Source: Carex sylvatica (lineage: Eukaryota; Streptophyta; Magnoliopsida; Poales; Cyperaceae). Taken from it: a DNA stretch of 64,000 nt. The notes beneath the pieces are model-generated. The model was not told the DNA's origin. It did no database searches and was given only the letters and a program-made list of their open reading frames with translations. Of the stretch, positions 34,901 to 46,131 are shown piece by piece. Numbering within the stretch: position 1 is the first letter of the stretch; each line of letters opens with the position of its first letter. Location of the stretch: the NCBI GenBank assembly GCA_964058845.1, contig CAXKVR010000085.1:89493-153492 (forward strand), in the 5' to 3' direction. The translations under genes and the position numbers were made by a program.

Positions 34901-37149
34901 ATTTGAAATAATGAGAGAATATAGCAAACTACATGGTTCCAATTTGCGGGTGATTATTTACATAAGATTCTCTCTTTTATTTTTAATTTTTTTATAGTGA
35001 ACCAGATTAGGATTAGCATATGCCTTGCAATACTTTACCATTTCAGTGTGGTATATTTAATAACATGTAGAATCAATAATCTCTTGTTTCACAAGACGAG
35101 CATTTCTACCCTATATGAACTGCACATTTATAAATTTTACTTGTGCCCCCAACCACTTTTTATCTTTTCCTGTATCATGGTACATAATTAGTTAGTAAAC
35201 GTTTCTCATTATTTGAATTTCATTTAATTCAGGCTACTAGCATGGTTGACAAATCAGCATGGAGAGTCTCTACCTCTGAGGCGAGGATCCCACTCCAGTA
35301 TAGTAACCTATGTGCAAATGAGGAAACCAATGAGGAGGCTAAACTATGTTACAACACCCTAAATGGTACAGTGTGGGATCTAATTCCCGGCACATTCTCC
35401 ACCATGTATGCACACCAACGCGAGGCAATGGAGTTTATGTGGAACAAGTTGGCCGGAGGGATTGACCTCGACTCCCTGCGCAGTGGGCCCCCCACTGATG
35501 TCATCGGTGGATGCGTTGTGTGCCATGCACCCGGCACAGGAAAAACCCGGCTTGCCATTGTCTTCATCCAAACCTACATGAAAGTCTTCCCAGATTGTCG
35601 GCCTGTCATAATTGCGCCACGTGGGATGCTCTACACATGGGAGGAGGAATTTAAAAAATGGAACGTTAACATTCCATTTCACATATTAAACACAAGTGAG
35701 TACACCGGGAAGGAAGACAGTGAGATAAGAAAACTGGTACGAAATGAGAAACGCTCTGAGAAGTTGACCCGGTTGGTGAAGTTGTGTACCTGGGATAAAG
35801 GGAATGGTGTCCTTGGGGTGAGTTATGGCCTTTATACAAAGCTAACACTTGAGCGATGCAAAACCGAGGAGGATGCTAAGGTGAGAAAGGTTCTACTAGA
35901 AAGGCCAGGACTACTTGTGCTTGATGAAGGGCACACACCGAGAAATGCAAGGAGTTGTTTGTGGAAAACCCTAGGGAAGGTAAAATCAGAGAAGCGGATC
36001 ATTCTCTCAGGCACCCCATTTCAGAATAATTTCATGGAGCTGTACAATATTTTGTGCTTGGTTCGGCCTCAGTTTGCTGAAAGATTCTTGATCAAACGGC
36101 CAAAAAGAGGCCGGCATCAACCTATTGATCCTAACGAAGGTAAAGGAATCTGGAATTCAATCACTAGTAATGTAATAGATGATAATGCCGAAGAGGTTAG
36201 AGCAATTTTGAAACCCTTTGTGAATATACACACTGGGAATATTCTCCGAACCCTACCTGGGTTAAGGGAGTGCGTTATTATTCTCAGCCCCAGTTCGTTC
36301 CAGAAGGATGTTATTAAGAAAGTGGAGAGCATTGGTACAGGTTGTAATTTTGAAACTGAATACAATATTTCCTTGGCCTCAATTCATCCTTCCTTAGTTG
36401 CAACTTTAAAATTGACAGAGGAAGAGGCTATGCTTGTGGACAAACAACAGTTGGAAAAGTATCGATTAAACCCAAACGAAGGGGTAAAAACAAAATTTGT
36501 TATAGAGGTTGTACGTCTATGCGAGGCCTTGAAGGAGAAGGTCTTGATTTTTAGTCAATTCATTGAACCCCTATTGCTCATAAGGACACACCTCATAAAT
36601 CTCTTTCAATGGAGAGAAGGGACGGAGATTCTACAAATGGACGGTAAGATTCTACCTAGATACCGTCAAGCCTCAATTGATATCTTCAATGACCCAGATA
36701 GTGATGCTAGGGTTTTGCTTGCATCAACAAGAGCCTGTTGCGAGGGAATAAGCTTAACGGGTGCATCAAGAGTTGTGCTATTGGATGTGGTTTGGAACCC
36801 GGCAGTGGGTCGGCAAGCCATCAGCCGGGCGTACCGCATTGGCCAAAGAAAATTTGTTTATACCTACAATTTAATAACATCTGGTACAAGTGAGGTAGAC
36901 AAGTATGACAGGCAAGCTGAGAAGGATCATTTGTCGAAGCTTGTTTTTGCACCTGAGATAGATTTGAATACTGTGAGAAATACTCTGAATAAGGCCGAAG
37001 AAAACCAGTCATCTGAGTTGGTGGCACAGGATAAGATACTGTCAACTATGACCTCACATCGGAATCTACAAGACATGTTTTCCAAGATATATTACCCACG
37101 TACCGAATCGAATATTGTCTATACTTACAACCAACTTGCCCCTGTTTAA
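31981..37149 (+). CDS. CLSY: SNF2-type chromatin remodeller, CLASSY3/4-like
   Basis: Five exons join in frame (31981-32135, 33042-33193, 33289-34346, 34646-34807, 35233-37149): 1147 aa. The CLASSY proteins are SNF2-family ATPases that recruit RNA polymerase IV to chromatin for siRNA production in RNA-directed DNA methylation. Residues 1-455 are largely disordered and acidic, with VIDVPSEDDELEIIG, a long Asp/Glu run and basic patches, as in the CLSY3/4 branch. Residues about 475-500 hold a Cys pair (GYCPNGQH ... VICKNC). Helicase motifs: APGTGKT at 608-614, DEGH 740-743, SGTPFQN 768-774, LIFSQF about 947 and RAYRIGQ about 1042. The DEGHTPRN form of motif II is a DRD1/CLASSY signature. Length is close to family size. 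The start is the first ATG giving an open spliced frame; a short uORF precedes it. Assignment to CLSY3/4 rather than CLSY1/2 is likely but not proved; DRD1 is shorter. Confidence 0.88.
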
Positions 37150-37311
37150 GCCCGATGTACTCGGGGGTCACGGGTTTGAAACCCCGTTCGGGATCCTTGT
37201 GGATATTAAATAGTTCGATGTACTCTTATGGGTTGACATCATGAGTTGATGCAATCCATTTAGTTTCTCTAGTTGGGCTTAAGTGTTGTTTTCTTTCTTT
37301 ATTCAAATAAA
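37150..37311 (+). promoter_or_regulatory. CLASSY 3' UTR with AATAAA
   Basis: AATAAA at 37306-37311 lies 157 bases after the stop. The UTR also contains a T-arm-like motif (cgggtttgaaaccccg) near 37169-37184, possibly a SINE relic. Confidence 0.5.
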
Positions 37312-37640
37312 AGCTGGTAGGACGTGTGGTAAGAAAGTATTATGAACTGCATTATTGGTGGTCTTTTTTTTGTGTTTCCTTTCTTTCATCTTTTTACCTT
37401 TTTCTTTTCATTTATTTTTATTCTGATAACTATCTCCATAAACCCACTTAAACACTATAATTTTCTATGAAGAAAATGAGTTATTTCTCTAAATTTGACA
37501 CCAAACCAATTTTTATTTTACATGATGGCGGTGAAAAAGATGTGGACAAATTATAGAGAGTTTATTAAAAATTTGCTTGGATGAACAGTAAATTTTACAT
37601 GTGAAGATGCTATTATATATTTAGTAAAGGTAATCATGTC

Positions 37641-38029
37641 TAGAGGTTTGCAAATATCCCTGGCGGGCGGACCCGACCCGTACCCGCCCGTGCCCGGTAC
37701 CCGGGGTACCTGTGCCCGAGCCCGGGTATGGGTCGGGTAAACGGGTAAACGGGTACGGGTAAACGGGTACGGGTAAAAAACGGGTAGGGTACGGTTATTT
37801 GGTTCAAAACCCGAGCAAACCCGGTCCGATTTACGCCCGACCCGACCCAACCCGACTCGATCGGACCCGACCCGACCCGACTCGATCGGACCCGACCCGA
37901 CCCGACCCGTACTCGACCCGTACCCGACCCGTACCCAACCCGTACCCTAAACCCTAGACCCGTACCCGACCCGTACCCGACCCCGGGTAAACCCGGTCCG
38001 CCCGAACCCGGTCCGAGAGCAGCCCTCTA
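37641..38029. mobile_element. hAT MITE, GC-rich (CCCGAC/GGGTAC repeats), 389 bp
   Basis: Ends TAGAGGTTTGC and inverted TAGAGGGCTGC. The 8-bp flanks atcatgtc (37633-37640) and atcctgtc (38030-38037) have one mismatch. The interior is arrays of gggtaaac/gggtacgg on the left and acccgacccgta on the right. It is strikingly GC-rich for this window. Confidence 0.8.
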
Positions 38030-38037
38030 ATCCTGTC

Positions 38038-40377
38038 ATACAATATAACTTTTAGACTTATCTGAAATTTGATTTTCTATAAAAAAATTTTTTTGGAAGT
38101 GGGATGAAGCCACCAATTTTCGTTCAACAGAAACCATTCGGAGCATGTTTGGATGTCACGCGATTACACTGGTGGAATTTATCAGGAGTGAGAATTCACT
38201 TTTTCAAAAATGAGAACCCATCAATACGGGTTCACAAAAATTTTGGTAGAAATTTGCTGGAATCAGTATTCGGTTGTACCGTGAGATTAATTGTAGAAAA
38301 TTTTATTTTTCTTTTTAAAATGTTTGATATTATATAATTTTTTATCAACAAAATTATCAATAATGCAATTAAATAAAAAGATTAAATAATAACATAACAG
38401 TACTTATTAATTGTTTTTTCATAAAAATATTTTGTATAATTCAATGAGAAGTATTTAATAACATGGAACTCTCTTTAGTTATGTTAGATTATCATTGTAT
38501 CTTCTGTTTAATATTTAGCATGTTAGATTATCATTGTATCTTCTGTTTAATATTTAGCATGTTAGATAAAAAAAAAAAAAATAGGTCCAAAATATTGTCA
38601 GCTATGAATAGCTCCAATGCTATCTATTATTTTGATATAAGACTTATTTAAATGACACAATTATGAAAGAAAGTCCAAATAAAAAATAAATAAGTATGAA
38701 CAAATAATTTGATTTGTACAAATAATTTCTATACAATTTGTAAAAGTAAAAATAAAAAAAATAAAAATTGGTTGGTCCGGATCAGAATAGTATGTCCCAC
38801 AATTTAAAGGGAAGTTGAACACAACTCTTTATATATATAGATTAGTCCATGAACATCATTTTGCTCAGAGAAAGAGAGAGAAAAGTGATTTATAGGCCCC
38901 ATCCACGTGATTAAAGACAAAAAAAAGAGAAGATAGGAAAAATAACAATTGAGTCCGACATACAATTTTTTTCCATAATTTAAGCCTTTGGTGAGAAGAT
39001 ATAGGAAAAAATGAAGGAAAATGACCTGCCGAACAGGTCAAGGATGAGTTACCCAATCCCATTTAATTCCCACTTATCCCAAGACCTTCGAGCAGGACCT
39101 ACAAGAGTATCTAAGAGCACCCGCCAAGGCATTTAAAAAAAAAATGGAGGAATATTTGGTGAATATAACTGAATTATGGAGTAGAGAACTGTTCTTGAAT
39201 TAAGTTTTTTTTTTTTTGAAAGTTACTTAATGGAGCAGACGTTGAAAGTAGAAGCTGGTAGTTACCTTCCTTTTCAATTTTTTTCTACTTTAATTGTATT
39301 TTTGTTGAATGTATTGAATGCTGGAACCAACTATACAGCATCTGGCATATGGTACTGATTGATTATACTGCGCTTTTGATTATAAAAGTTGGCATGATGG
39401 ATTCTACATTATACAATTGAATGTCCTCGATCGGTTTTAGTTATTTTGTTTGCATATTCTTTGTTTTCAGCTACGTACGTACAAAAAAAAAAAAAAAAAT
39501 GAAATAGTGACGTTATTTTGTTTGCCAATTATTATCGAATAATTTTGTATTGCTCTGTTTGGTGTTCCATTTGTTTTGGTATCTTTCTCAACTTTAATTA
39601 TGCTTCCATAAACTCAACTTTAGACAACATTAGCTTTTAGCATATATGCAAACTTGTTATCTCATCTATCCCAGACTTGCTCATGAAACCAGGTTTGGTA
39701 TCTAGCAAACTTCTCATCTCATCTATCCCAGCTTTTAGCATATATATAGCAATCATATTTAAAGCATTTTACCTCCAGAATAATACCAAATAGATGTTCA
39801 AACGTCAAAGCATTTGAAGAAATAAACTCACAGAGGTATGACTCCTATTTATTACTCACAAAATTTTTCTGTCATTTAATTAATTTCACCTACCTATTAA
39901 TTGCCATACCTAATTGTATATTTAATTAATTGTGGTCTATTATTTACAGAGCATGTACTTCATTATAAAAATGTTTTAAAATTAGTTGTAAATTTGGATG
40001 ACGGATAATTGAGGTCTATTATTTACAAATCATGTACTTAGACCATGATCTGGTGTGATATAGTGTCCATTAATTGCATAATTGTAATAATAAAAAAGTT
40101 GTTTATTTTCCGATAAAATTGATCAGTTTGGTCATCAAATCACAATGTGTTAACCGAAGTATTATATTATTGGATAAACCAAAATTCATATTGTTGGAGC
40201 CTTACAAGTTAACCAGTATATACAGTTCCATATCTTACCAGTATGCATGGCCAAGAATAAATAATGGTTGTTTTTTTTCCCCTTATTTAATTATCAAAAC
40301 ACTATTCTTACTCGAATTTATTGGTACAATTGTTCACCCAGTTTGCACGGCCAAGAATAGACGAAGCAACTTGAAAG
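38038..40377. other. Intergenic between CLASSY and NLR genes
   Basis: Holds a 39-bp tandem duplication (38481-38519 and 38520-38558, with a partial third unit) and poly-A/T tracts. A near repeat of catctatcccag with agcatatat appears around 39640-39740. No gene or element terminus recognised. The last few hundred bases should contain the NLR promoter, but I see no certain TATA box. Confidence 0.4.
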
Positions 40378-43300
40378 ATGGCCGAAGGGATAGTTACTTT
40401 TGTTTTGGAGAAGTTGTCGGATGCTGTTGTTAAAGAGGTTCTACTTATACAAGGCGTCAGCAAGCAAGTAGAAACATTGAGTCGTGAGCTTAGTCGGATT
40501 CAATCTTTTCTCAAGGATGCCGACATGATGCAGACCTTAAATGAGAGGCAGAAAAATTGGGTCCATGAGGTCAGGGATGTTGCTTACGACATAGAAGATG
40601 TTATTGACAATGCCCTTTTCTTGAAGGCTCCCGAAAACCCTTTGAAAGAGCTCCCGAGAGGATGTTCTCGAATTGTTCGGGCTGCTAAAAGGATGTGGAG
40701 CAAGCGCAAAAGGCTCCCAGCTTTGCACAACCTTGGCAGTGAGATGAATGAGATCCTGGCACGAATTCAGGATATCATACAAAGTAGAGAGAAATATGAA
40801 ATAACCTTTTCGGGTGAAGGCAGTGGAGAGCGGCCGAAGCTACCGGTCAGGCCCCTTATAGTACCTGACATTGATGATCCTAATGTTGTCGGCTTCGATC
40901 CTCACAGGAACAACATTGTAAATCAGTTACGTTTCACAAGCACCAAAAGGCGTGCTATCATCTCAATCGTGGGACCTGGTGGGCTCGGAAAAACCACTCT
41001 TGCTCGAAAAGTGTACAATAGGTAAATATGATTATATGAAGCAACAATGTCAATAATTAATTAATAATATGATATTTCAATCTTTCAAAAAGTGATGACC
41101 ATCTACTTCTTTTTCTACAGCAATGATGTTAAGAGAGAGTTTGATGTTCACATATGGGTAGCTATCTCTCAAGAGTTCAATCTAATGGATATTTTGAGAA
41201 AGATAATAGAGCAAGTCAAGCCTCTCCTTCCAAACGACCTAGAAGGGGGAGAACAACATTTACTGACAAAGCTTTACCAAAAACTTAATGGTAAGAAGTA
41301 CCTTCTTGTCTTAGATGATATATGGACAAGTGATCTATGGACTCAAATTGGTGGGGTGCTACCTGATGAGATTGGAAGTGGAGTAATCATAACTACTAGA
41401 ATCCAAAACATTGTCGGTGATGCTGAACCATATAAACTTCCCTATTTAACTGAGGCAGCGAGCTTAGAGCTTTTACTGAAAAAGGCTCTGCCTAATCGAG
41501 ATTTGAGTAGAGAGTATCCCGATGATGATCTGTATGAGCTTGGAGAACAATTTGTTAAAAAATGTGGTGGATTACCCCTTGCATTGGTGGTTTTGGGAGG
41601 TTTATTATCAAAAAAACCTGTCAATTATGGTGCTTGGAGTAAAATGTTGCAAACTGTGAACTGGGGAACTGATGGAAAAGAATGTACTGAGATCATAGCC
41701 ACCAGCTACAATGACTTGCCATTTGTCCTTAAGTCATGTTTTATGTACTTGGCGGTTTTTCCCGAAGACTGCGAAATCTATGCTGAAAGATTATTTCAGT
41801 TGTGGATTGCTGAAAGGCTCATACCGACAGAAGAATTCAGAACATTGGAGGATACTGCTGAGATCTTCCTAGAGGATCTAGTGCAAAGGTATACTTTCAT
41901 AGTTCAACATTCTTTTACAGATTCATCTAGATACGGTTGATTTTTATTTATTTATATTTTGTGTGTGATAAGGTATCTTACTTTTAAAATTTAATTGGCT
42001 GTTTAACAATAAATTCATACTCTTGACTAACATTTTTCATATAGATTAAGTATACTATTTAGTTTAAAACAAACAATATGCCTAAAATGTTTCTTTGTTG
42101 CATTTATCAGAGAACATAATGTTGTGTCGTGAATTTAAGGATATGGTTATAAATCTTAGTTTTAACTTTGAAAAATACAGGGTGTAAAATAAATAATTGT
42201 GTAGGTTACATCAATATTTGTTCAATACAGAACTATATTTTTTTTTCTTTGTCCTCCTTGAAGGCCTAACTAAGTTTTATGTGTCGTTTCGTTGCAATAA
42301 AAATGTATTTGTTGGGAGGCCTCCTTGCACCCTTAATTAGGTAATCCTTTTGTGCTAATTAAAAAGAATCTCTATAATTACTATAAGTTGTTCAAAAAGA
42401 ATAAGAAAAACAAATTAGTCTCGACAACATGCCTATTAATTGGCAATTATTTTCTTTGTTTGGATTGCTTGTTTCAGTACATGATTACTCATTTTGGTAA
42501 ATGTACTTAATAATATGATTGGTTTTGCTCACTCGTAGGCGGGGTGCCATACTCTTTTAATCGTTTATCCGATCCATATCGTATTCGATAAAGTGGGTAT
42601 GAGTTAGGTTCTTTTTCATTAGCTTTCGATATGAATATGGACAAGAAATTTTTTTTTTGTTAACTTATTTGGTAAGGGTATAGGTAAGAGCTTTTTCATA
42701 TCTATAACCATATAGGGTAATTAATAAATATAAAAAAATTATATGATAAATTTTTTATACATATAACTATATAATTTTATTATCATAATTAGATTGAATT
42801 ATATCACATTTCATATAATTTTTAATTAGTAATTTATTCAATATTTTATATAGATTTTTAATTAGTAATTTATGAAAAATTTGATTTATACAATATTTTA
42901 TCATTTCATTTAATTAATAATATATATCTTTTAAAATAATAATATCAACAATTATAAATGGAATAAAAAATATTTTTTTTATATTTTTATGTTATTAGGA
43001 ATATGATGTATTTATATATTTATTTATTTGTTATATTTTGTTATTATAAATTATATAAGCTATCAATTCATTTGTTAATTATTATTATTTGTTTCATTAA
43101 CCATGATCTGAATGGATAAGGATGAGATGTGAATAAGCTAATATTTAATGGGTAAGGGTAGAGTATGAGTAGGTATGGGTATGAAAATATGACCACCTGA
43201 CCCATACAATACACATTGAAACACCTACTCATTCGAGTACTCATTTTGTTACTCAGTAGCTAGTTTTGCATATTATCCTTTGTTTTACAAAACTTGAATC

Positions 43301-45844
43301 TTAGATTCAACAAGATAACTATTGTCTTTTTTTTAGACCTTTTAATTACTTACCCCCGAATTTTTTATTAATACTAAAAAAATTCTATCAAATTGCTCAA
43401 TCTATTCAAATTTGCATAGAATCTCAAAAATTGCCCCTTCCGGTTACTAAATAAACGGACTCTATCATTCTTTCCGGTGATTTAGTCACCGGATTTAGAG
43501 AAAATTTCCAGTTACAAAATAACCAGAAAGTGGCTTGACCGGTTACTAAGTAACTTTTGTTTGTTTGGCTTTTCCTTTTTACAAAACAGAAATTTTTTAA
43601 ATTTTTTTATTTTTTGTTTTAAAATATTAGAAATGTTGAATATATTTCTTTGAAAATAGATGAAATGCAATATAATTTAATTTATTAGAAAGACTACAAC
43701 AAATAATCCGGATCAATATTTTTCAGGCCGAATTTTTCACGGCTTTAAGAAAAATTAATATATTTCTTTATGTGTTATTGGAAAAAAATAAATATGTTTT
43801 GAATGTGAGTTCTTGATCGCGATTCAAAAGTCACTTCTAGGTAATTCTAAAAAGTTGTATCTATTTTGAGAATTCTTTTTTAATATCAATTATTAAATAA
43901 CTTAAAGTTTTTATTTTTTTTTCAAAAATAGATACAACCTTTTAGAAATTAAATGTACTAGAAGGATGACATTATTTTCTGCATTTACCTATAAGTGACT
44001 TTTGAACCGCAATCAATAACTCAGAATCTAAGCATTTTTTTTTTCAATAACACATAAAGAAATATATATTAATTTTTCTTACGGCCGCGAAAAAATCTGG
44101 CCTGAAAAATGTTGATCTGGATTATTTGTTGCAATCTTTATAACAAATCAAATGATATTTATTTCATCTACTTTCAAGAAAATATATTCAACATTTCTAA
44201 TATTTCAATAAAAAAAATTAAAAATTAATGTTTTGTAAACATAGGCAACTTTCTGGTTATTTAGTAACTGGAAATCTTTTCAAAATCCGGTGACTAAATC
44301 ACCGGAAAGAATGATAGAATCCGGTTATTTAGTAATCAAAAGAGGTAATTTTCTCGACTCTACGCAAATTTGGATAGATTGAGTAATTTGATAGAATTTT
44401 TGAGTATTAATAAAAATTTCGGTACACCCCTACTACAACAGTAACAATTACTGCTTTTCGTTTCTCAACATTTATTTTCAGTTATTACGATATGCACATG
44501 TAGTGTTTTGTGGAAGATATATATATATAGTTCTACATACACCTTCTATAATCCAAAGAACTTTGTTTAATTTTTTAATTTCTTTTCAATAGAAGCTTGG
44601 TTCAAGTATCAGAGAGATCTCACGCTAGTTCCATCACAAGTTGTCGTATACATGATCTCCTCCGTGAAGTTGCCATCCAAAAGGCCAAGGAGGATAACTT
44701 TGTCACAATTTTCTCGAACCCTCCTGACAATTGGATGAGCGTCGCCAAGGCACGCCGTGTGGCAGTGCATTACTCGGGTTGCGATGAATTGATGAAACAT
44801 GCAAATCCAAATCTCCGTTCTTTGTTGTGCTTTGAGAGGCCATTGCCAAATTGCTCTCAGCAAAGGCTGCTTAAGGTGTTGAGTGACATGCGTGAGTATG
44901 CTTCTGGTAACCCAATTAACTTTGAGTGTTTTCATGGACTGACTCATTTAAGGTATTGCAAGCTAACTGGGAGAGTTTTAAGTAAAACAACATCTTTTGA
45001 GTCGTTCATTGGCGGCCTGAAATTTGTGGAGACCCTTGATTTCAGTGATCTACATTATGTTTGCGAGCTACCTGAATATATATGGAATGTGAAAACACTT
45101 CGGCATGTGCAGCTACCGTGGAATAATTCAGCACCCTCATCCTCTGCCGACTTAAGAACTCTGCAAACACTCTGGGGTGTGAAGAGCCAAGAGTCATGGA
45201 ATGCCCAGTTACCTAAACTACCAAATCTGCGCAATTTAGGTATCCAAGTGGAGAGCTCGTTTTCGTGGGATTTATTTGCCAAGTTGCTTGACACACTGAA
45301 GCATCTAACCTCTCTTTTGTTACGTGGCTATCAAGTGCCACTAGAAATAGTCAACATGCAAAGATTTCCATTTTACCAACATTTACAATCTTTGTTTCTA
45401 CATGATGAGTCCCCATTCGTTGAAAACAAGTTGTCGCTTCAGGTTGGCATGTTTCCCATCCACATCACAGAGCTACTACTCCACGGTCTCCAGTTCAATG
45501 TTGATCCGCTGTCAGTGCTAGAGAAGCTATGCAACCTCAGGTGGCTCTGTTTGTGGGGACAAGAGAATCAAAAGATGAGCTGTTCGGCTGGAGGCTTCAA
45601 ACAGCTACATGAGTTGGAGTTTTGGCAGCTAGGCAATCTAGAAGAATTGGAGATAAAGTCGGGTGCCATGCCCATACTTAAGGAAGTGACACTAGATTGT
45701 TGTGACAAGCTGGGGGTGCCTCTCGGGCTTCAGTACCTATCCAACCTCAAAGAACTCAAGGTAGAAGGGTGCAGGAAATTAAACGAGCATGCAGATGAGA
45801 TCCGCGACATCTGCAAACATGTTCCCTACATATTGATCGATTAA
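40378..45844 (+). CDS. CC-NBS-LRR disease-resistance protein (RPP13/RPP8-like)
   Basis: Three exons join in frame (40378-41021, 41121-41888, 44593-45844): 887 aa. Intracellular immune receptor of the coiled-coil NLR class: it senses pathogen effectors, exchanges ADP for ATP and triggers defence. Domains: Rx-type coiled coil 1-130 with the EDVID motif at 73-77; NB-ARC with P-loop GPGGLGKTT 199-207, kinase-2 YLLVLDDIW 275-283, RNBS-B GSGVIITTR 300-308, GLPLA at 365-369 and RNBS-D CFMYLAVFPED 421-431. The MHD position reads IHD (RIHDLLRE, 489-496), a common variant. Irregular leucine-rich repeats fill 520-887. All switch residues are present, so it looks functional. The ATG context is good (aaagatggcc). 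Intron 2 is 2704 bp and contains two transposons; a Tekay retrotransposon begins 288 bp past the stop. Reading through the intron 2 donor would add 17 residues and stop at 41940, giving a CC-NB-only product. Confidence 0.92.
42536..43227. mobile_element. hAT-type element in NLR intron 2, 692 bp
   Basis: 8-bp flanks ctcactcg (42528-42535) and ctcattcg (43228-43235) with one mismatch. Ends TAGGCGGGG and inverted TAGGTGTTT. The interior keeps degraded hexamer repeats (atccgatccatatcg; gggtaagggta) like the hAT MITEs at 11.1 and 37.6 kb. Confidence 0.7.
43356..44422. mobile_element. 1.07-kb foldback element in NLR intron 2
   Basis: A nearly complete inverted repeat: ccgaattttttattaatact at the left and agtattaataaaaatttcgg at the right. 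The arms match through ccggtgatttagtcaccgg and the central gaaaatagatgaaatgcaat / catctactttcaagaaaata blocks. No coding sequence. The same family is at 56343-57496. Transcribed within the intron it would form a long hairpin RNA. Confidence 0.85.
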
Positions 45845-46131
45845 TTTAATTTATTTTGGAGGTTTTCTTTCCGTACTGCTATCATTTTATTTTCCTTTTA
45901 ATTTATTTGTTGTTTACTTTTATTCTGGACTTTTTGAATATGCTTCCAAAATGTAAGATTTAGGTATCCAATGATTTTGTTTCGGTACTGTGGTGCACAT
46001 ATTCTAGATATGTATTTAAAAGACAAGAGACAAAATTATTACGAAAACAAATTAAAGACTAATTAGTTGTGTTGATTTGAACATATTCTAGATATGTATC
46101 ATGGTGGTAATTGTATTGATTTGCTTCTAAG

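Noticed and set aside
33787..37045. Several minus-strand open frames across the CLASSY gene
   Set aside because: They are mirror frames of the coding exons with no domains of their own.
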